This document shows, piece by piece, positions 1 to 11,561 of a stretch of DNA of 64,000 nucleotides. The DNA is from Apostichopus japonicus. Taxonomy: Eukaryota; Echinodermata; Holothuroidea; Aspidochirotida; Stichopodidae. The notes beneath the pieces were generated by a model. That model did not search any database and was not told where the DNA came from. It saw only the letters and a list, made by a program, of their open reading frames with translations. Numbering within the stretch: position 1 is the stretch's first letter; each line of letters starts with the position of its first letter. The stretch is taken from the NCBI RefSeq assembly GCF_037975245.1, contig NC_092568.1:32894501-32958500 (forward strand). The letters are read 5' to 3'. A program made the translations under genes and the position numbers.

Positions 1-482
1 CTCGTGTGTCGATGAAAGACGGAAGCGGAAATGCGCCATGAAGATCGTCAACCGAAGGAAAGCGCCCTCCGACTTCCTGCAAAAGTTTCTACCGAGGGAA
101 CTCCATCTGCTGAAGAAAGTGAACCATTGCCATGTCATTCAACTCTACGAAATATTTGAATTCGGGTCTAAAGTTTACATCTCCATGGAAATCGCCGGTC
201 ACGGAGATCTGCTCGACTACATTAAACTCCGTCGATACCTGCCGGAATTTTCAGCTCGTAGTTTCTGTCGACAGTTAGTCTCCGGGATCGGTTATCTGCA
301 CGAACTAGACATTGTACACCGAGACTTGAAATGCGAAAACATCCTCCTGAGCGACAAGAATGAAATCAAAATATCGGACTTTGGATTTGCCCGAGAGACC
401 CTAACGGGGAATCTGATGAATACTTTCTGTGGTAGCGCCGCCTATGCAGCCCCCGAGGTCCTACAGGGTCAAGCTTACAAAG
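1..482 (+). CDS. TSSK: TSSK-like kinase, exon with N-lobe and catalytic loop (5' partial)
   Basis: Coding frame starts at base 2 and runs through the donor at 483-484 (gt). It covers beta-3 lysine to the APE motif. Reading on past 482 into the intron gives an unrelated, low-complexity tail and a stop, so the exon end is set by the donor and by the clean join to 3956. Confidence 0.85.
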
Positions 483-3400
483 GTTTGGGTTTACAATCAA
501 TCACGCCTTTTCGTAAAATAAAAAAAAATAATAATAATAAAAAAATCCGTCAAATTGTGATGTTAATTCAGTGAAGGAAGAGAGAGACAAATGTGATATG
601 CACATGCACTTAAACTGTACACCGGATTCATCATAATAGGCTATTGTAATCTATTCTGTACAATTTCACATTGTGATTTTGTCTCCTTTACATATATACT
701 CTCTCGGAGATCTGGAAAAGCTGTTATTTTCCTTCTTCAAAATAAAGTCCTATCCATTGTCGGAAGTAAGACCCCACTGAGTAATCATGAAGTTTCAGTT
801 TATTCTATTTAGACTCAGTTTCAGTTGAAACTGCAGTCGTGAAGAAATTTTCTCAAAATAGACCCAAGTCGGTCAATAGTTAGCACCTTGTTGACATGTT
901 TGGCAAACAAACGATGGTTCGACATTTCCTTGATGTAATGTACATAACGGGTTTTGAATTTTTTTGAATTACTTTTAGTTTACCGACACTCACTACCAAT
1001 CAGATATGACGTTGATAGAGGTTATGTTTTCAGTGGTAAAAGGTTAAAGTAAATATTGTTTTCCATGACCACGAATTTATTTTGTCCGCCTTAGATACAC
1101 AATATGACATAAACTGTGGCTTCTTGAGTCAACAGAAAGCGGACAATACACTATGGCATCATGATTCCATGGAAGTCTGCATTGACACATTGAATCCTAA
1201 GCCTCTGCCCCCGGTCCCCCACCCCAGCCATCCCATCACGTGACTACGCCACTGACTTAAATCTATTGAATTCTATCCGTTATCGAGTTCATGGCCTAAT
1301 TAAATCTAAGTACTGCAATTAGTTACTTTTATACTTGCATTTTAAAGGGGTACGTGCATTCGGAGTATGAGATTAGCTCGATGTAGTGGGGGAGTTAAAG
1401 CTCGATGTAGGGGGAAATTTAAAAGTGCTTATTGCGATACATTGTATAATGTAAAGTCTGCAAAAATAAGCGGATTGAATGCATATGAAATCGTTATGCG
1501 TATGACAAGAAAGAGATATACAAAGAAATATTTTTGTCATTTCTTTATATGGACACAAATAAGAATATGAGTTGATCAGTTTAATCAACTATATAGTAAA
1601 TAAACATTATTAAATAGATTTCAGATTGTGATGCGACTATATATGGGAAGTAATATCCTATTGCAGCTTGATTCCATATCACATTCGTATGATTGATTCA
1701 TTTTGATATGAGAGATTTCATGTGAGCTAAATTTGCATGGATATTTTTATTTTTATTTATTCCAGAATAAATATAAATTTATAAATAGGATAAGAAGTAC
1801 ATAAAGGACACATATAGGGCCTAATTACAGTGATTAGTGAGAGGTCAAATGTGAAAATATTAAAGTATACTAAAGATATCAATATTGAATATTAAAATGA
1901 TTATAACAAGGGTTCTAAAACTCCATTTTTGTGTAAAAAGTGCAGCTCTGTAAATGAAGGAATTTCTAAAAAGTGTGATTCTAAAACTTGGAGTGAGTTG
2001 AGGATGTCTTAAATTGTATTTTGTATTATTGCACAGAGAGGTCAGTTCACAATGTAGATGATGATCTTCGCAGGCAAGTATATTTTGGCAAGTCTAAAAT
2101 AATTTCGGGCTGCAACATTAACCTTACTTACAAGAATATCACAGTCTAAGCAAAATATATTTGCGCAATATTTTATAGGAAACTCTTAATCCTCTTCTTG
2201 TCTCTAGCATGTATGAAGTGTTAACACACTGGAACTGCATAAATAATATGCGGTAATATATGGAAGCATTAAACACTCACTTACGTGGTTCAATGGAAAA
2301 GTGGGGAGCAATATAGGTTAATGTTGAAACAATATAATATACTTTAGATAAGATCCTTGGAATATGGTTAGTAAATGTTAACTTATCATCGATGCAGACT
2401 CCTACTAGTTACATTGTGTGGAGAGTGCGTTCTACATATGAACCATGAATCGTCGTTTTTCCTCCTTTGTTTCGATCAAGCCTTCATGTTTAATGTTAGT
2501 ATTTTCAAATACCATTTCTTTTGATTTCTTCGGATTAAAGCAGTATGTTCTTCTCCCCACATGTATTAACAACTCTCGTAATAAAGTGTTGATACTAGTC
2601 ACATTGATTTTTGCGATGTGTACGTTTAGATATGTTACAAGATATTACAGTGTCATCAGCATATTTAACAACAGAGCAGTTCGAATCTGAACGTATTTAA
2701 TCTGTATATATAGTAAATAATAGGGCTGGTATAGGGGACCTCCATGTGGAACGCCAACTTTAATGTCGGATGTAGAGGAATAATACCCTTTCTGTAATTG
2801 TATTGGCCTGGACCAGCTTTGTAAGAAATCTGCCACTCAGTGAATAGGCCAGTTTTCGTCGATAAATCTACACAAATCATTGATTAGGCGGTTTGGTAAC
2901 ACTGTGTTAAAAGCACTTGAAAAATCTAGAAATAACACTTTGGATACGGTTGTGTCTTTCTGATTGAATCCTGACACGATACCATTGACAAGGGTAAGTA
3001 CTGCGTCGGAACAGGAAACGCCCTCTCTGTATGCAAATTGGTTCTGATCGCCACGTGTAATTATCGACTGCATTATGTACTGGAGGAGTACTTGCTGCAT
3101 ACAATTGAACGCAATGCGCGAAATATCAGTTGGTCGATAATCATTTACAGAGATAGGGTAATTCGTTTTTGGCACACGTGAAAGTTTTGGCATGTTTCCA
3201 GACAGATGGGATGTGGTTTTGATCAATAATTTTATTACAAATAACAGTAAAAATATCAGCTCTCTCATCACAACAGTACTCGTATCCCCACCATGGGATA
3301 TTATCAAACACTGAAGCAATACCATGTTTAACAAGTCCAAACTGTTTTCTGACTTCTTTTTGGTCTATTTTGGGTACAGTATCAGCATTTCGATATGGTA

Positions 3401-4440
3401 GATTTAGACTTATACTGTACTCTTATTAATTGCATCGTTAAATCGTCCAAAATGGTTGCTTAAATCGCAACCTTACTCCTTAGTGATGTTACTGTTGTTT
3501 GTACAGTCTTCAAGTTTCCTTACTGTTTTTAGAAACTTCCACAGAGAACCCTGAGTCGGAGGTAATTTTCTTGAAAATACTCGCTTCTATTCTTGTAAAC
3601 ATATTTATTGATGTCCCTCTATATAGTTTGTTTCTTTGGGTTGTGTTACTGGCCTCAGTGGCTTCTCTTTTTTCTTTCTCAATTTGTCTAATATTGTCGT
3701 CTGCAGGTAGTCTGGTCATCATCTCCGAAATGTCAAACTCACATGGCATTTACGTAATTGCGTCATATAATATGGCGCCTTTTCTATGGTTAATATAGGA
3801 ATGTACTTTCTAAGTGTGTCATGTGATGGTGTGGCATACACCTAACAATGAATGCTACCTCTCGTTTGTTGTTTTCTTAGTTTTGTTTGATGGTTGTAAC
3901 TACTTAAATTGCTTTCTAACATTATGACACGTCTGCACGATATTCACTCAAACAGGTAAGCAGTATGACGCGTGGAGTCTTGGCGTGATCCTGTACATCA
4001 TGGTGTGTGGAACTATGCCCTTCGATGACAGTAACATCAAGAAGATGATCAGGGATCAAATGGATCAGCGGATCAGCTTCAACAAAAAGAGAACAGTCAC
4101 CCAGCCTTTCAGAGACTGTATCCTAGCGATCCTACACCCTGATCCAGAGAAACGACTAACCGTGGAAAGAATGATGGATGACCCATGGATCAGCGACACT
4201 TCCGGATGTGACGTAATCGATGACGTCATCGTGAATAATACTCCCCTGGGAGAGTCAGCGCCTCCCAGCCAGGTCGTTACCGTTGAGCGAACGACGGAGG
4301 TGGTTGAGATGGCCAATCGAACACCGCGATCTGATATTGGAAGGACTGTCGTCATTCCCTCCCGACGTCGGGCGGCTCGCGACGACGACTCGGACGAGTC
4401 AACGTCCGGAGAAAGCTCAAATAAACTTCCGAGATTGTGA
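1..4440 (+). CDS. TSSK: Testis-specific serine/threonine kinase-like gene, 5' partial, two exons (1-482 joined to 3956-4440)
   Basis: A CAMK-group protein kinase of the TSSK family; in animals these act in late spermatids and sperm. The frame is open from base 2, so the N-terminus with the glycine loop lies before the window; 321 residues are visible. In order: CAMK (beta-3 lysine codon at 41-43), the KFLPRE helix-C segment, HRDLKCEN catalytic loop, SDFGFA (DFG), TFCGS activation loop, AAPEVL (APE); then in exon 2 YDAWSLGVILYIMVCG, the family-typical DDSNIKKM and the PEKRL lobe end. All catalytic residues are intact. Splicing AAAG|gt ... ag|GTAAG restores a Gly codon and reads AYKGKQYDAW with no gap. 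The tail after WISD (about 80 residues) is Ser/Asp/Arg-rich and not recognised. The intron (483-3955) carries a LINE fossil. TSSK paralogue number cannot be decided. Confidence 0.87.
483..1889 (+). other. 5' part of the TSSK intron, no gene seen
   Basis: AT-rich intron sequence. A short GC-rich stretch near 1205-1255 ends in CTACGCCACTG, the reverse complement of a hAT-type terminal repeat, but no partner end or target duplication was found. A roughly 25-bp motif (AGCTCGATGTAG) is repeated at about 1376 and 1401. Nothing else recognised. Confidence 0.5.
1890..3750 (-). mobile_element. Degenerate non-LTR retrotransposon (LINE) reverse transcriptase, in the TSSK intron
   Basis: On the minus strand, in several frames broken by shifts and stops, the order of a LINE reverse transcriptase can be followed. 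First an upstream charged segment (about 3510-3749), then SVNDYRPTDISRIAFNCMQQ, QNQFAYREGVSCSDAVLTLV, KVLFLDFSSAFNTVLPNRL and DIKVGVPHGGPLYQP. The catalytic box KYADDT (codons at about 2652-2663) follows, then LGVCIDDKLTFTNHI and a C-terminal part down to about 1900. The YADD box is intact but the frame is not, so this is a fossil. Layout resembles CR1/Jockey-type elements; the clade is not certain. It lies antisense to the kinase gene. Confidence 0.8.
3956..4440 (+). CDS. TSSK: TSSK-like kinase, last exon (C-lobe and tail)
   Basis: Acceptor ...ctcaaacag at 3947-3955; first two bases complete the split Gly codon; TGA at 4438-4440. Encodes helix F (DAWSLGV) to the end of the kinase fold plus a charged C-terminal tail. 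Confidence 0.85.
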
Positions 4441-5937
4441 ATATGAAACTGACTTCAAAGTGTGGAAGATATAGAACTTAAATGGTGAACGTCTTGTTAC
4501 CGAATATCTCCCAAGCTTTTGATATGATTACGTAATTCTTGGCTCTTTTCATCGAATCGTTGGTCTGTAATGCATTTAGTAATTTTATCTGGCATTATAC
4601 AGTGTATGAATTCTCTCTTGTACTAGCTTCTTACAGCCTTGCTTAGTAACTTAAAGTTATTGCTATCGAGTCGGCTTGGAACGACTTAAAAATCGTGGTC
4701 AGTGAACTAATTTAACTCTTTAAACTATCATGTTTGTATTTACCAATCACTGATATGCCAAAGAGTGTGCCGATAATTTGGCTTGTCAACGAAATAATAA
4801 AATTGTATATAAAAGTCGTCAAGTCAGAGATAGATTCAATTGTTTTTATTCTTGCATGAACGGAATTACATTTCATGGAAAAGTAAAAAAGCGCTTTCGT
4901 CACGTGACCAAAGTTTATTAAAGCCAAGATTTTTTTCTACTGCTTTGGCCTCTAAGAACTAGTTTAATACTTTTTTAAGATAACTCATTAGTAGGACGAT
5001 GCCTTTATCATCAGAGCTAAAACTGAACCGCAATTTCTGTTAAAATGATACTTCACCACAACTCAGCACGGCAGTTTACCTGGACGATAACATAACTTGG
5101 CAATAATAATTACAGTCATCGATCGGATTCAATAGTCCTCCGTGCTATGCAGGCGAAACAGACAAATATTAACGAAACTAATTACTTAAGTCAGTGTAAA
5201 CTTAGATCCAGACTGCCCCCAATCTTAGGCAGCATAGGTGCCTCAAGAAATAATAATAATAACCCCCCCCCCCCCAACTCTCCCTGAATATAAAAATACT
5301 GGACTTCAACGCAGTCTCGATAATGGAACTCGAACCGGTGTCGTGACAGAACTATCGTTGATTTACTGCACAGGTATTTTTCATTCGATATATGACGCAA
5401 GATAACACAGACTCACAAAACGGTATTGGAGTTAATATGCTTGAATATACACAATGCACTGTATCTTCTCTTTAATTGCGAGGCTGTAATTGGCAAGTGA
5501 ATCTAAAGCTAATCCAAGGAAGAAGACAACCATTTGAAATTGTAACAAACCACATCGAGTTTAACTAACTAAATATAGGCATATGTGTACTCTACAAATA
5601 TTAAACAATCGATGATATTATTCTGGGTGTGTCACCACATTACAAGTAAAACAACACTGCATGGTTGTATTAATAAATTGGAGAAATTGAATTTCCAAAT
5701 AACCGTTAAAGGAATCATTAAAAGTTCATATGTTTATTTGGCTGTGAAATAGAAGCCACGTAATAAGGGCACATTTCCAAAACGCTTGTTAAGGAGGTTT
5801 TTAAAAATAACATTGTTTGACAGTAAGAAACGTTTCGAAAGTTTCAACGTAGAGTGACCGTATTTTGGTCAGCGATCCGATGGATTTGACTTAAGTGTTA
5901 GTTTGAATAATAATAATAATAATCATGATTAAACCAT
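4441..5937. other. Intergenic region between the TSSK-like and GPCR genes
   Basis: Holds the 3' UTR of the kinase gene (candidate AATAAA at 4796-4801) and, read on the minus strand, the 3' UTR of the GPCR (a TTTATT, i.e. minus-strand AATAAA, at 5733-5738). A poly-C run lies near 5263-5275. The genes are convergent. No other gene seen. Confidence 0.5.
4796..4801 (+). terminator. Candidate polyadenylation signal of the kinase gene
   Basis: AATAAA, 356 bases after the TGA. Position is plausible, but the hexamer is common in AT-rich DNA. Confidence 0.35.
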
Positions 5938-7380
5938 CTAGACGGTTTCTTCTATCTGGTGAAGCAGACCAGCAACGTAAGGGTCTATGCGATGATTGGC
6001 TAACCAATAGTTACGTAATGTTTCTGTGTCCATGGCGACGAATTCAGGATTCGTTCTCCTATGAAATCTATCACGATACCGACGCAACAGTTGAGGACTT
6101 GACGCAATAAGGACAATTGGTGTGAAGACGAAATGAAGGAGAGAAATCAAATGTGAAACTGCTACATAAAAGTCAACGAGTGGAGATGGTTGCACGAGCC
6201 TATATGTCAAACAGAAGGAAGTGACCAAGTTAGGAATGAAGCCACAAATACCTATGGCGCTAATCACCATCACACCTCTACTGTAATTCGATTCGTGATG
6301 GTCCACTCTCCGAGCTAGCTCGAGTCTCTTCTGTATCCGACGACGGAGATCCAAAGATGTGTCCTCCGCTAGACGAGACAGCCTCGCTCTTTGCCGGTAC
6401 CATCGGTCGTCCCTCCCAGACAAGCCGGTCACTGTCGGTCTTGTAACTCTCCGAGGAGGAGGGAGAGGAGGAGGAGGAGGAGGAGGAGAAGGAGAAGGAG
6501 AAGGAGAAGGAGGAGGGGGGTCGTGAGAAGGAGGGTAACGAATATTGACATGGATTTCGGTATTGCTTTCTAGTCTGTTTTCATTATCATTTGAAATACC
6601 GAGTCTATTTATGCTATCTGATTCCCGTATTTGTACCACATTCTGGACTGGACAAACTGTCGACTGTGCAGCGTTATGTCTGTTGCCATCACTTTGGTGG
6701 GTTTGATGACGTGAACTGCTCCCTGTTAGACGACAGTCAGGAATATCTGAAACATTTATTGGTGAAGGGAGAGGTAACTGAAGAGTAGCTGATTCTGTTG
6801 TCTTCTTCAAAAGGAGGTTAAATGTTATAAGAACTGTTAACGTCAAACCAGGGAAAATTATCCAAAGAAAAATCAATAAATAAAAGTATTTCACGTGTTT
6901 CTCAAATCCATCGATGGTGGTTGTACAAATCCGTTGTTCCTCGACGTAGCCGTAACTGCCCCAACCAATAATAGGGAATATCGAAAATAGTGCACTGAAA
7001 GCTAATCCAACGAAAATGATTTCAAAATTGAGAAGATAACTAATAAATATTCGCCTATGAAGTAATGGTTTGAATCTAATAATACGCTCTATAATGAGAA
7101 GCGTTATTGAGATGGACGACCAGAGCTGTGTGAATTGATAGAGCATTGCGTATAGCTGACAAAGAAATGAATGGCTTGAAGACCACGTATGGGTGACTAG
7201 ATGGGGAAACAATGTTGGCAATGTGAAAGAGACGTTGTAGATGAATATAGCAAATTGAATATAATAAGATCCCGGGTGATAATATTGTCGACAACTTCGA
7301 AGGTTAACAATTGCTATTACGTTAGCAATTAATGAGAGGATTGTCAGACATATTGTTAAAGCAGTCCAAACGGAATCCAT
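5938..7380 (-). CDS. Single-exon orphan class A (rhodopsin-type) GPCR with a long proline-rich third intracellular loop
   Basis: Seven membrane segments can be traced in 480 residues: TM1 about 6-26 (with the TM1 Asn at 20), TM2 38-61, TM3 74-100, TM4 116-139, TM5 164-191 (with a Pro), TM6 368-393 (GFIPN), TM7 402-427. Cys74 at the start of TM3 and Cys152 in extracellular loop 2 form the usual disulfide pair, and ERI (98-100) stands for DRY. The loop between TM5 and TM6 is about 175 residues, with a Pro/Ser run at 283-309 and an Arg-rich stretch after it. TM7 lacks NPxxY (TPIVL instead) and lacks an opsin-type retinal lysine. The start is the ATG at 7378-7380; a TTG three codons upstream would not serve in a eukaryote, and an in-frame stop lies above it. 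Ligand unknown. Plasma membrane location inferred from the fold. Confidence 0.8.
   Translation of the reverse strand: MDSVWTALTICLTILSLIANVIAIVNLRSCRQYYHPGSYYIQFAIFIYNVSFTLPTLFPHLVTHTWSSSHSFLCQLYAMLYQFTQLWSSISITLLIIERIIRFKPLLHRRIFISYLLNFEIIFVGLAFSALFSIFPIIGWGSYGYVEEQRICTTTIDGFEKHVKYFYLLIFLWIIFPGLTLTVLITFNLLLKKTTESATLQLPLPSPINVSDIPDCRLTGSSSRHQTHQSDGNRHNAAQSTVCPVQNVVQIRESDSINRLGISNDNENRLESNTEIHVNIRYPPSHDPPPPSPSPSPSPPPPPPPLPPPRRVTRPTVTGLSGRDDRWYRQRARLSRLAEDTSLDLRRRIQKRLELARRVDHHESNYSRGVMVISAIGICGFIPNLVTSFCLTYRLVQPSPLVDFYVAVSHLISLLHFVFTPIVLIASSPQLLRRYRDRFHRRTNPEFVAMDTETLRNYWLANHRIDPYVAGLLHQIEETV
6452..6520. repeat. GGA/GAA trinucleotide tract inside the GPCR coding region
   Basis: A (GGA)n/(GGAGAA)n tract; on the coding (minus) strand it gives the Pro and Ser-Pro run of the third intracellular loop. 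Length changes in multiples of three would alter only this loop. Confidence 0.85.
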
Positions 7381-8900
7381 CTTGTTCAAGGAGGGTATCG
7401 ATAAAGACCTATAACAATTAAGTGTTTAGCCAGCTAATAAACACACCGTGTGTAATCATTACGGTGGCAGGAGAAGTTAACGCTTGGTTTGATATATATG
7501 GGTATAGCACCCAATTTTATGAAGTCTAATAACGTTTTCAAAACTGGTGAGGTTAAAATTGAACAAGAAAACAATCCCTTTACTACAAGCAGGCAACTGG
7601 TCAAATAGATCAAACTGGCAGTAGCCAATAATCGTCTGAAAGTTCAATGACCCTTGTACATCACTGGTCCATGAAATTGTCAACATTTGTCAGATCTCGC
7701 TAAGCCAACCGTCGAATTATGGCGCTAAACACCACTGCGCTATGATCACACTAATCACGTGACTCTCACATCCAAGCTTCCTAGTGATGAGAAGGACTTT
7801 TATTGACGAACAACGAAGGAAAATCTCTTTGCAACTTGATTGAGAAATAGCCTATGCATATATTTATATATACATGTTATAGTAGGCTTGATGCGTCCAT
7901 GAGACTATTTAAAATAGACTCCCGCCATCAACCAAGTCAGCTTGGTTGATCACGGGTTTATTCTTTCATGAAAATATCATTTCGCCCTATACAATGTTTT
8001 ACTCCGTTTGATGCATTTATAAATCAAGTCCATACTGAAAAACCAAGAAGAATTGATCACATGGTCACATATATATTGTAACTGCTCACGTCTTCCACAA
8101 GACAATATTTTTTCCTGAAGCACACGAACAGACCTGAACTGAAGATGGCGGTGTGACGTCATATATATAGTTGATTCCTATCCTACATAAACATGGCGAG
8201 ATTGTCAAACATGATGGATATGGATTTCTTCATAAAAGTGAAACTTGTTCGCTTTTAACTGAATCAGTTAGCTCATTATATTGAAGTGTTTGCAACTCTC
8301 GCTCACTTGATCCGTGACAAGGCAGGTACGTGTACTCGGCTGGCAGCTCCCTTAGTAACTGGTATAAACAACTTGTCACATGACTTCAGTACGTCTCTGT
8401 GTGATGAAGACATATGTAATAGGATACAGTACACGATATCAAACATAATCAGACTGTTTATACGCCCAGACATATAGTGTGTATCATATATGACCATATC
8501 ATGTGCGAAGTCTTGCAGGTTACGACTCACAATCATGCACTGTGCCTGCCCACGATCTTTCTCATCATGTAGGTCACGTTTATTCCAGTGAGAGGCCAAC
8601 GGCATAGTAAACTAGTCTTTTGGGTATACACTCTCACATGATTGCATGTAGTTGCCTTGGTAACCCGTCGGTGACGATATATGACGCTATTGATGTCCTA
8701 CGTAGGACCTTATTTCCCGTAACTTTATACCATTCGAACCACTGTTGAATGTCTTGATTACACCGTACTGTGGCAGATGGTATAGGCAAACAATAAAATG
8801 TTGTAGGGCCTATACATGGTCAACTAACAAAACGGTTTTCCTGTCAGGGAAATACAATCTTGAGCCTGCGAATATATCGACTATTTAGTTACGGATGCTC
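7381..8900. other. Upstream region of the GPCR and gene-less stretch
   Basis: No coding exon recognised. An imperfect hairpin lies at 7921-7956 (arms ATCAACCAAG/CTTGGTTGAT, 4-base loop) without flanking duplication. Otherwise AT-rich unique-looking sequence. Confidence 0.4.
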
Positions 8901-8907
8901 TTCAAAC

Positions 8908-8943
8908 CAGGGAGTTAGTTGTTATAGCCCTAACAATTCCCTT
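8908..8943. mobile_element. Palindromic micro-insertion, decayed copy
   Basis: Begins CAGGGAGTTAGTTGTTAT and ends CCTAACAATTCCCTT, an imperfect hairpin like the cleaner copies at 9989 and 33808. Flanks are TTCAAAC (8901-8907) and TTCTAAAC (8944-8951), a 7-bp direct repeat with one inserted base. Confidence 0.6.
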
Positions 8944-9297
8944 TTCTAAACAGCAGCCGTCCACTGGAATGTGATGAGCCTTCTAAAATAAATAAGGACA
9001 TTTGTATGAGACCTCAGACAGTTGGTTAAATGTCACTTTCCTGTGTGGTTCACTGAACTTAAAGAAAGGGTGATAATGAAGTTTGTTATTTAAACAAAAT
9101 ATGAAAACAGTCTTATTGGGGTCGAGAAATCAATTGGTTCAACAATGATCTTGAAGTTAGCATTCCCACCCGATCTGGGTGACATCACAAACGGTGTGTC
9201 GTTTTATTAGTATTAATAGCGCCGTTGCCAATTTAAATGTTGGTCGCCCAATGTCTCAGAATTTGTTTTCAAAGCCTTCACTGCATGAGGGAAACAC

Positions 9298-9528
9298 CAG
9301 TAGTGTCCATGATTTCAAGAGGGTTCGAACTCTTCCCCGACTGATTGCCTGAACATTCGTGGTAGGACCAGATGGGAAGGAAGGATGTTATAGAGGAGAG
9401 CGACTGCATTGTGTCCACTAAAGCTGCCTCCTCTTAGGGCGTGGGGTGTATAAGGGTCCTCCCTCATATTTTGTTGTCGGAGGTGAGGGTAGAGGCATGG
9501 CTCCCCCCCCCCTTTGTGCACGTCACTG
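9298..9528. mobile_element. Probable hAT-type nonautonomous element (MITE), decayed
   Basis: Left end CAGTAGTGTCCATG and right end CGTCACTG are rough inverted copies. Flanks GGAAACAC and GGGCACAC agree at 6 of 8 positions. Interior has CTTCCCCGACTGA and a poly-C run followed by TTTGTGCACG, also seen near 40611-40800. Confidence 0.45.
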
Positions 9529-9654
9529 GGGCACACCATTCACTATAGCCTACTTCAGTGGAAAGGGGGTTCTTTCTATCACTGCTTGACACGCAACAGT
9601 TGTATAACTCATGCATTAATTAACTTTATTGACAAACATCTCAAAGTCATTTTA

Positions 9655-10560
9655 GAAGCGTCACCTTTCTTGTGGGGTCTTCCTTGACCTCGCAAAGCCT
9701 TCGACACTCTGGACGACTTCTCGACAAACTGCACCATTATGGTACAAGAGGACTTCCACTAAAATGGTTCTGAGACTGCCTATTGAATATAGGAATCAGT
9801 TTGTACATATTTCAAATGTCGTCAAGTTTAGTATGCGACCAATCACAACAGACAGGGTTCTCCTTCGGGTCCACTACACTTTTGCATTTCCATCAATGAT
9901 TTACCCTCTGGTTGGTTTAAAGTTTAAATTTACTTTATACGCAGATGAGTACAGGGATCCTTTTACGATAACCGAAATCTGCTCCCACCAGGGAGTTGTT
10001 ATGGAACTCCCTGCTCCCACTCGTTGACGAGATGCTGGTCTTAGGTTACCGATAGGTTCACTGCTATTTTATTTCACCCTACTCAAAAGTCTATTGACCC
10101 TAGGATTAATGGTATTACTTTTTAATAACAACTTTATACCATTTACTGTATCTACTACAGTATACCTTTCTTGGCGTCACAATCGATCAGGACTAAATTT
10201 GGTCTTCTCACAAAAATAACATCTGTTTTTTTTAGAATTGCTAAAGGGGCTGATAGGTATTTCCCCTTTAGGAAGGTTCTATATTTAACTATATACTGGT
10301 GTAATACTTCCTTCTATGTCTTATTGTGTTTCTGTCTGGGAATGTGCCGCTGCTATTTATACAAGTAAACTGCGTTGAATACAGGAAGGAATCGTTCGTT
10401 TTATTACAGAAAAAACATAACTTAACACCAAGCAAACCCCTTTTCAAAAGATTAATAAGCCTATTCATATTTTGGATGATATTGTGAATTTTCAATCCGT
10501 GGTTCAAGCCACGTGTAATTTTTTTACGAGTCGATTTCGTTTGCAATAAATTTAGTTACT
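9655..10560 (+). mobile_element. Degenerate LINE reverse transcriptase fossil
   Basis: Across shifting plus-strand frames: FLDL-KAFDTL, LLDKLHHYGTRGLPLKWF, INDLPSG, LYADE (for YADD), FLGVTIDQD, a KFGLLTKITSVFFRIAK segment, and a C-terminal PSKPLFKRL-type stretch to about 10540. Many stops and frameshifts. It is interrupted by a 25-bp palindromic micro-insertion at 9989-10013, just after the catalytic box. Confidence 0.72.
9989..10013. mobile_element. Palindromic micro-insertion with 7-bp target duplication (inside LINE fossil)
   Basis: Arms CAGGGAGTT and AACTCCCTG around GTTATGG, 25 bp in all. Flanked by perfect direct repeats CTCCCAC (9982-9988 and 10014-10020). Its host is reverse-transcriptase fossil sequence, so it is a later insertion. 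Confidence 0.85.
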
Positions 10561-11560
10561 TTTAATTGTTACTATAGCGGTACTGTTTACATATGTAAAG
10601 ATAAATCCTGCTCGGTGTGCAATTATTTACAGAGGGAGGTAAGAACACTGCAAAGAACAGCGGAAAGTTATAAACGCACGCAACATGAAATTCGCAAAAC
10701 CGACTTGGTAGATTGGATTCCAAGTCAGACCCAGATTTGTCTCAGTAGATCACATGATTTGATCCAAGTTGTTCGATTGATATGTTCCGATCTACTATCC
10801 TTTGCACTATGTAGGCCTAGATGCATTAAGTGTCCATAACCAGCAGACAGTCAGTATAGTTACCAGGTTAACACCAGACATATGTAAAGTCTTCCCTCTA
10901 TTTTATCACTATGGCTACTGTTGCTAAGTGTTGAACAGTGAGCAGAAGTGAACGAAGTTTCTAATAGCGGTATACATCTAATCCCAGGGTTTACCTTTGC
11001 GCTATGTTTTTTTCTCTAAATTGTTTTAAACTTGGCATACAGTAGTCAGATGTATGTTCTGTTTGAAGAAAAAAAACATCCTAATGTACAGATGGAACAA
11101 AGTTGATAATGATTTAGAGATTTATTTTAATCAATTTTGGTTATCAATGATGACTTTATATTTCCTCGCCTCGTTAAATGAGATGTTCTCTGCATGTGTG
11201 GTTGTCATAGCACGACAATGACACCGTTCATAACATTTATCTTGCTGACATGTTAAAATGAAACAGTCTCCAAGTTCTGTTTGGTATCGTGGACTGGGGC
11301 TGACTGGCCTGTGTTGGTTTAACGGCTCGAAACCGGTTCGCAAGCGCACCGTTAGATTGAGTTACCGAACTTGGCGCAGATGTCCTCTTGGTCGAGACAG
11401 GTGCTAGTACTTATCTTTGTTTTATCCCCCACTACCCCCCCCCACCCACAGTGACGCCGACTGGATCACTGAACCGGTAGCAATAACTAATACCCCAGTC
11501 CTTTGTCTGGTACTGGTGTCAACATTCGCCAACGATATACCAACGATATATCAAATATGA
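10561..11560. other. Gene-less stretch
   Basis: AT-rich sequence with no recognised exon. A GC-richer patch at about 11270-11350 has AACCGGTTCG-like symmetry but I could not assign it. A C-rich run is at about 11430-11440. Confidence 0.35.
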
Positions 11561-11561
11561 A

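Noticed and set aside
5938-7380. GPCR as an opsin
   Set aside because: No retinal-binding lysine in TM7 and no NPxxY; extracellular loop 2 similarity is too weak.
7381-7389. GPCR start three codons further upstream
   Set aside because: That codon is TTG; the first ATG is at 7378-7380 and fits a eukaryotic start.
7921-7956. Hairpin ATCAACCAAG/CTTGGTTGAT as another micro-insertion
   Set aside because: Lacks CA-x-GGAG ends and has no 7-bp flanking duplication.
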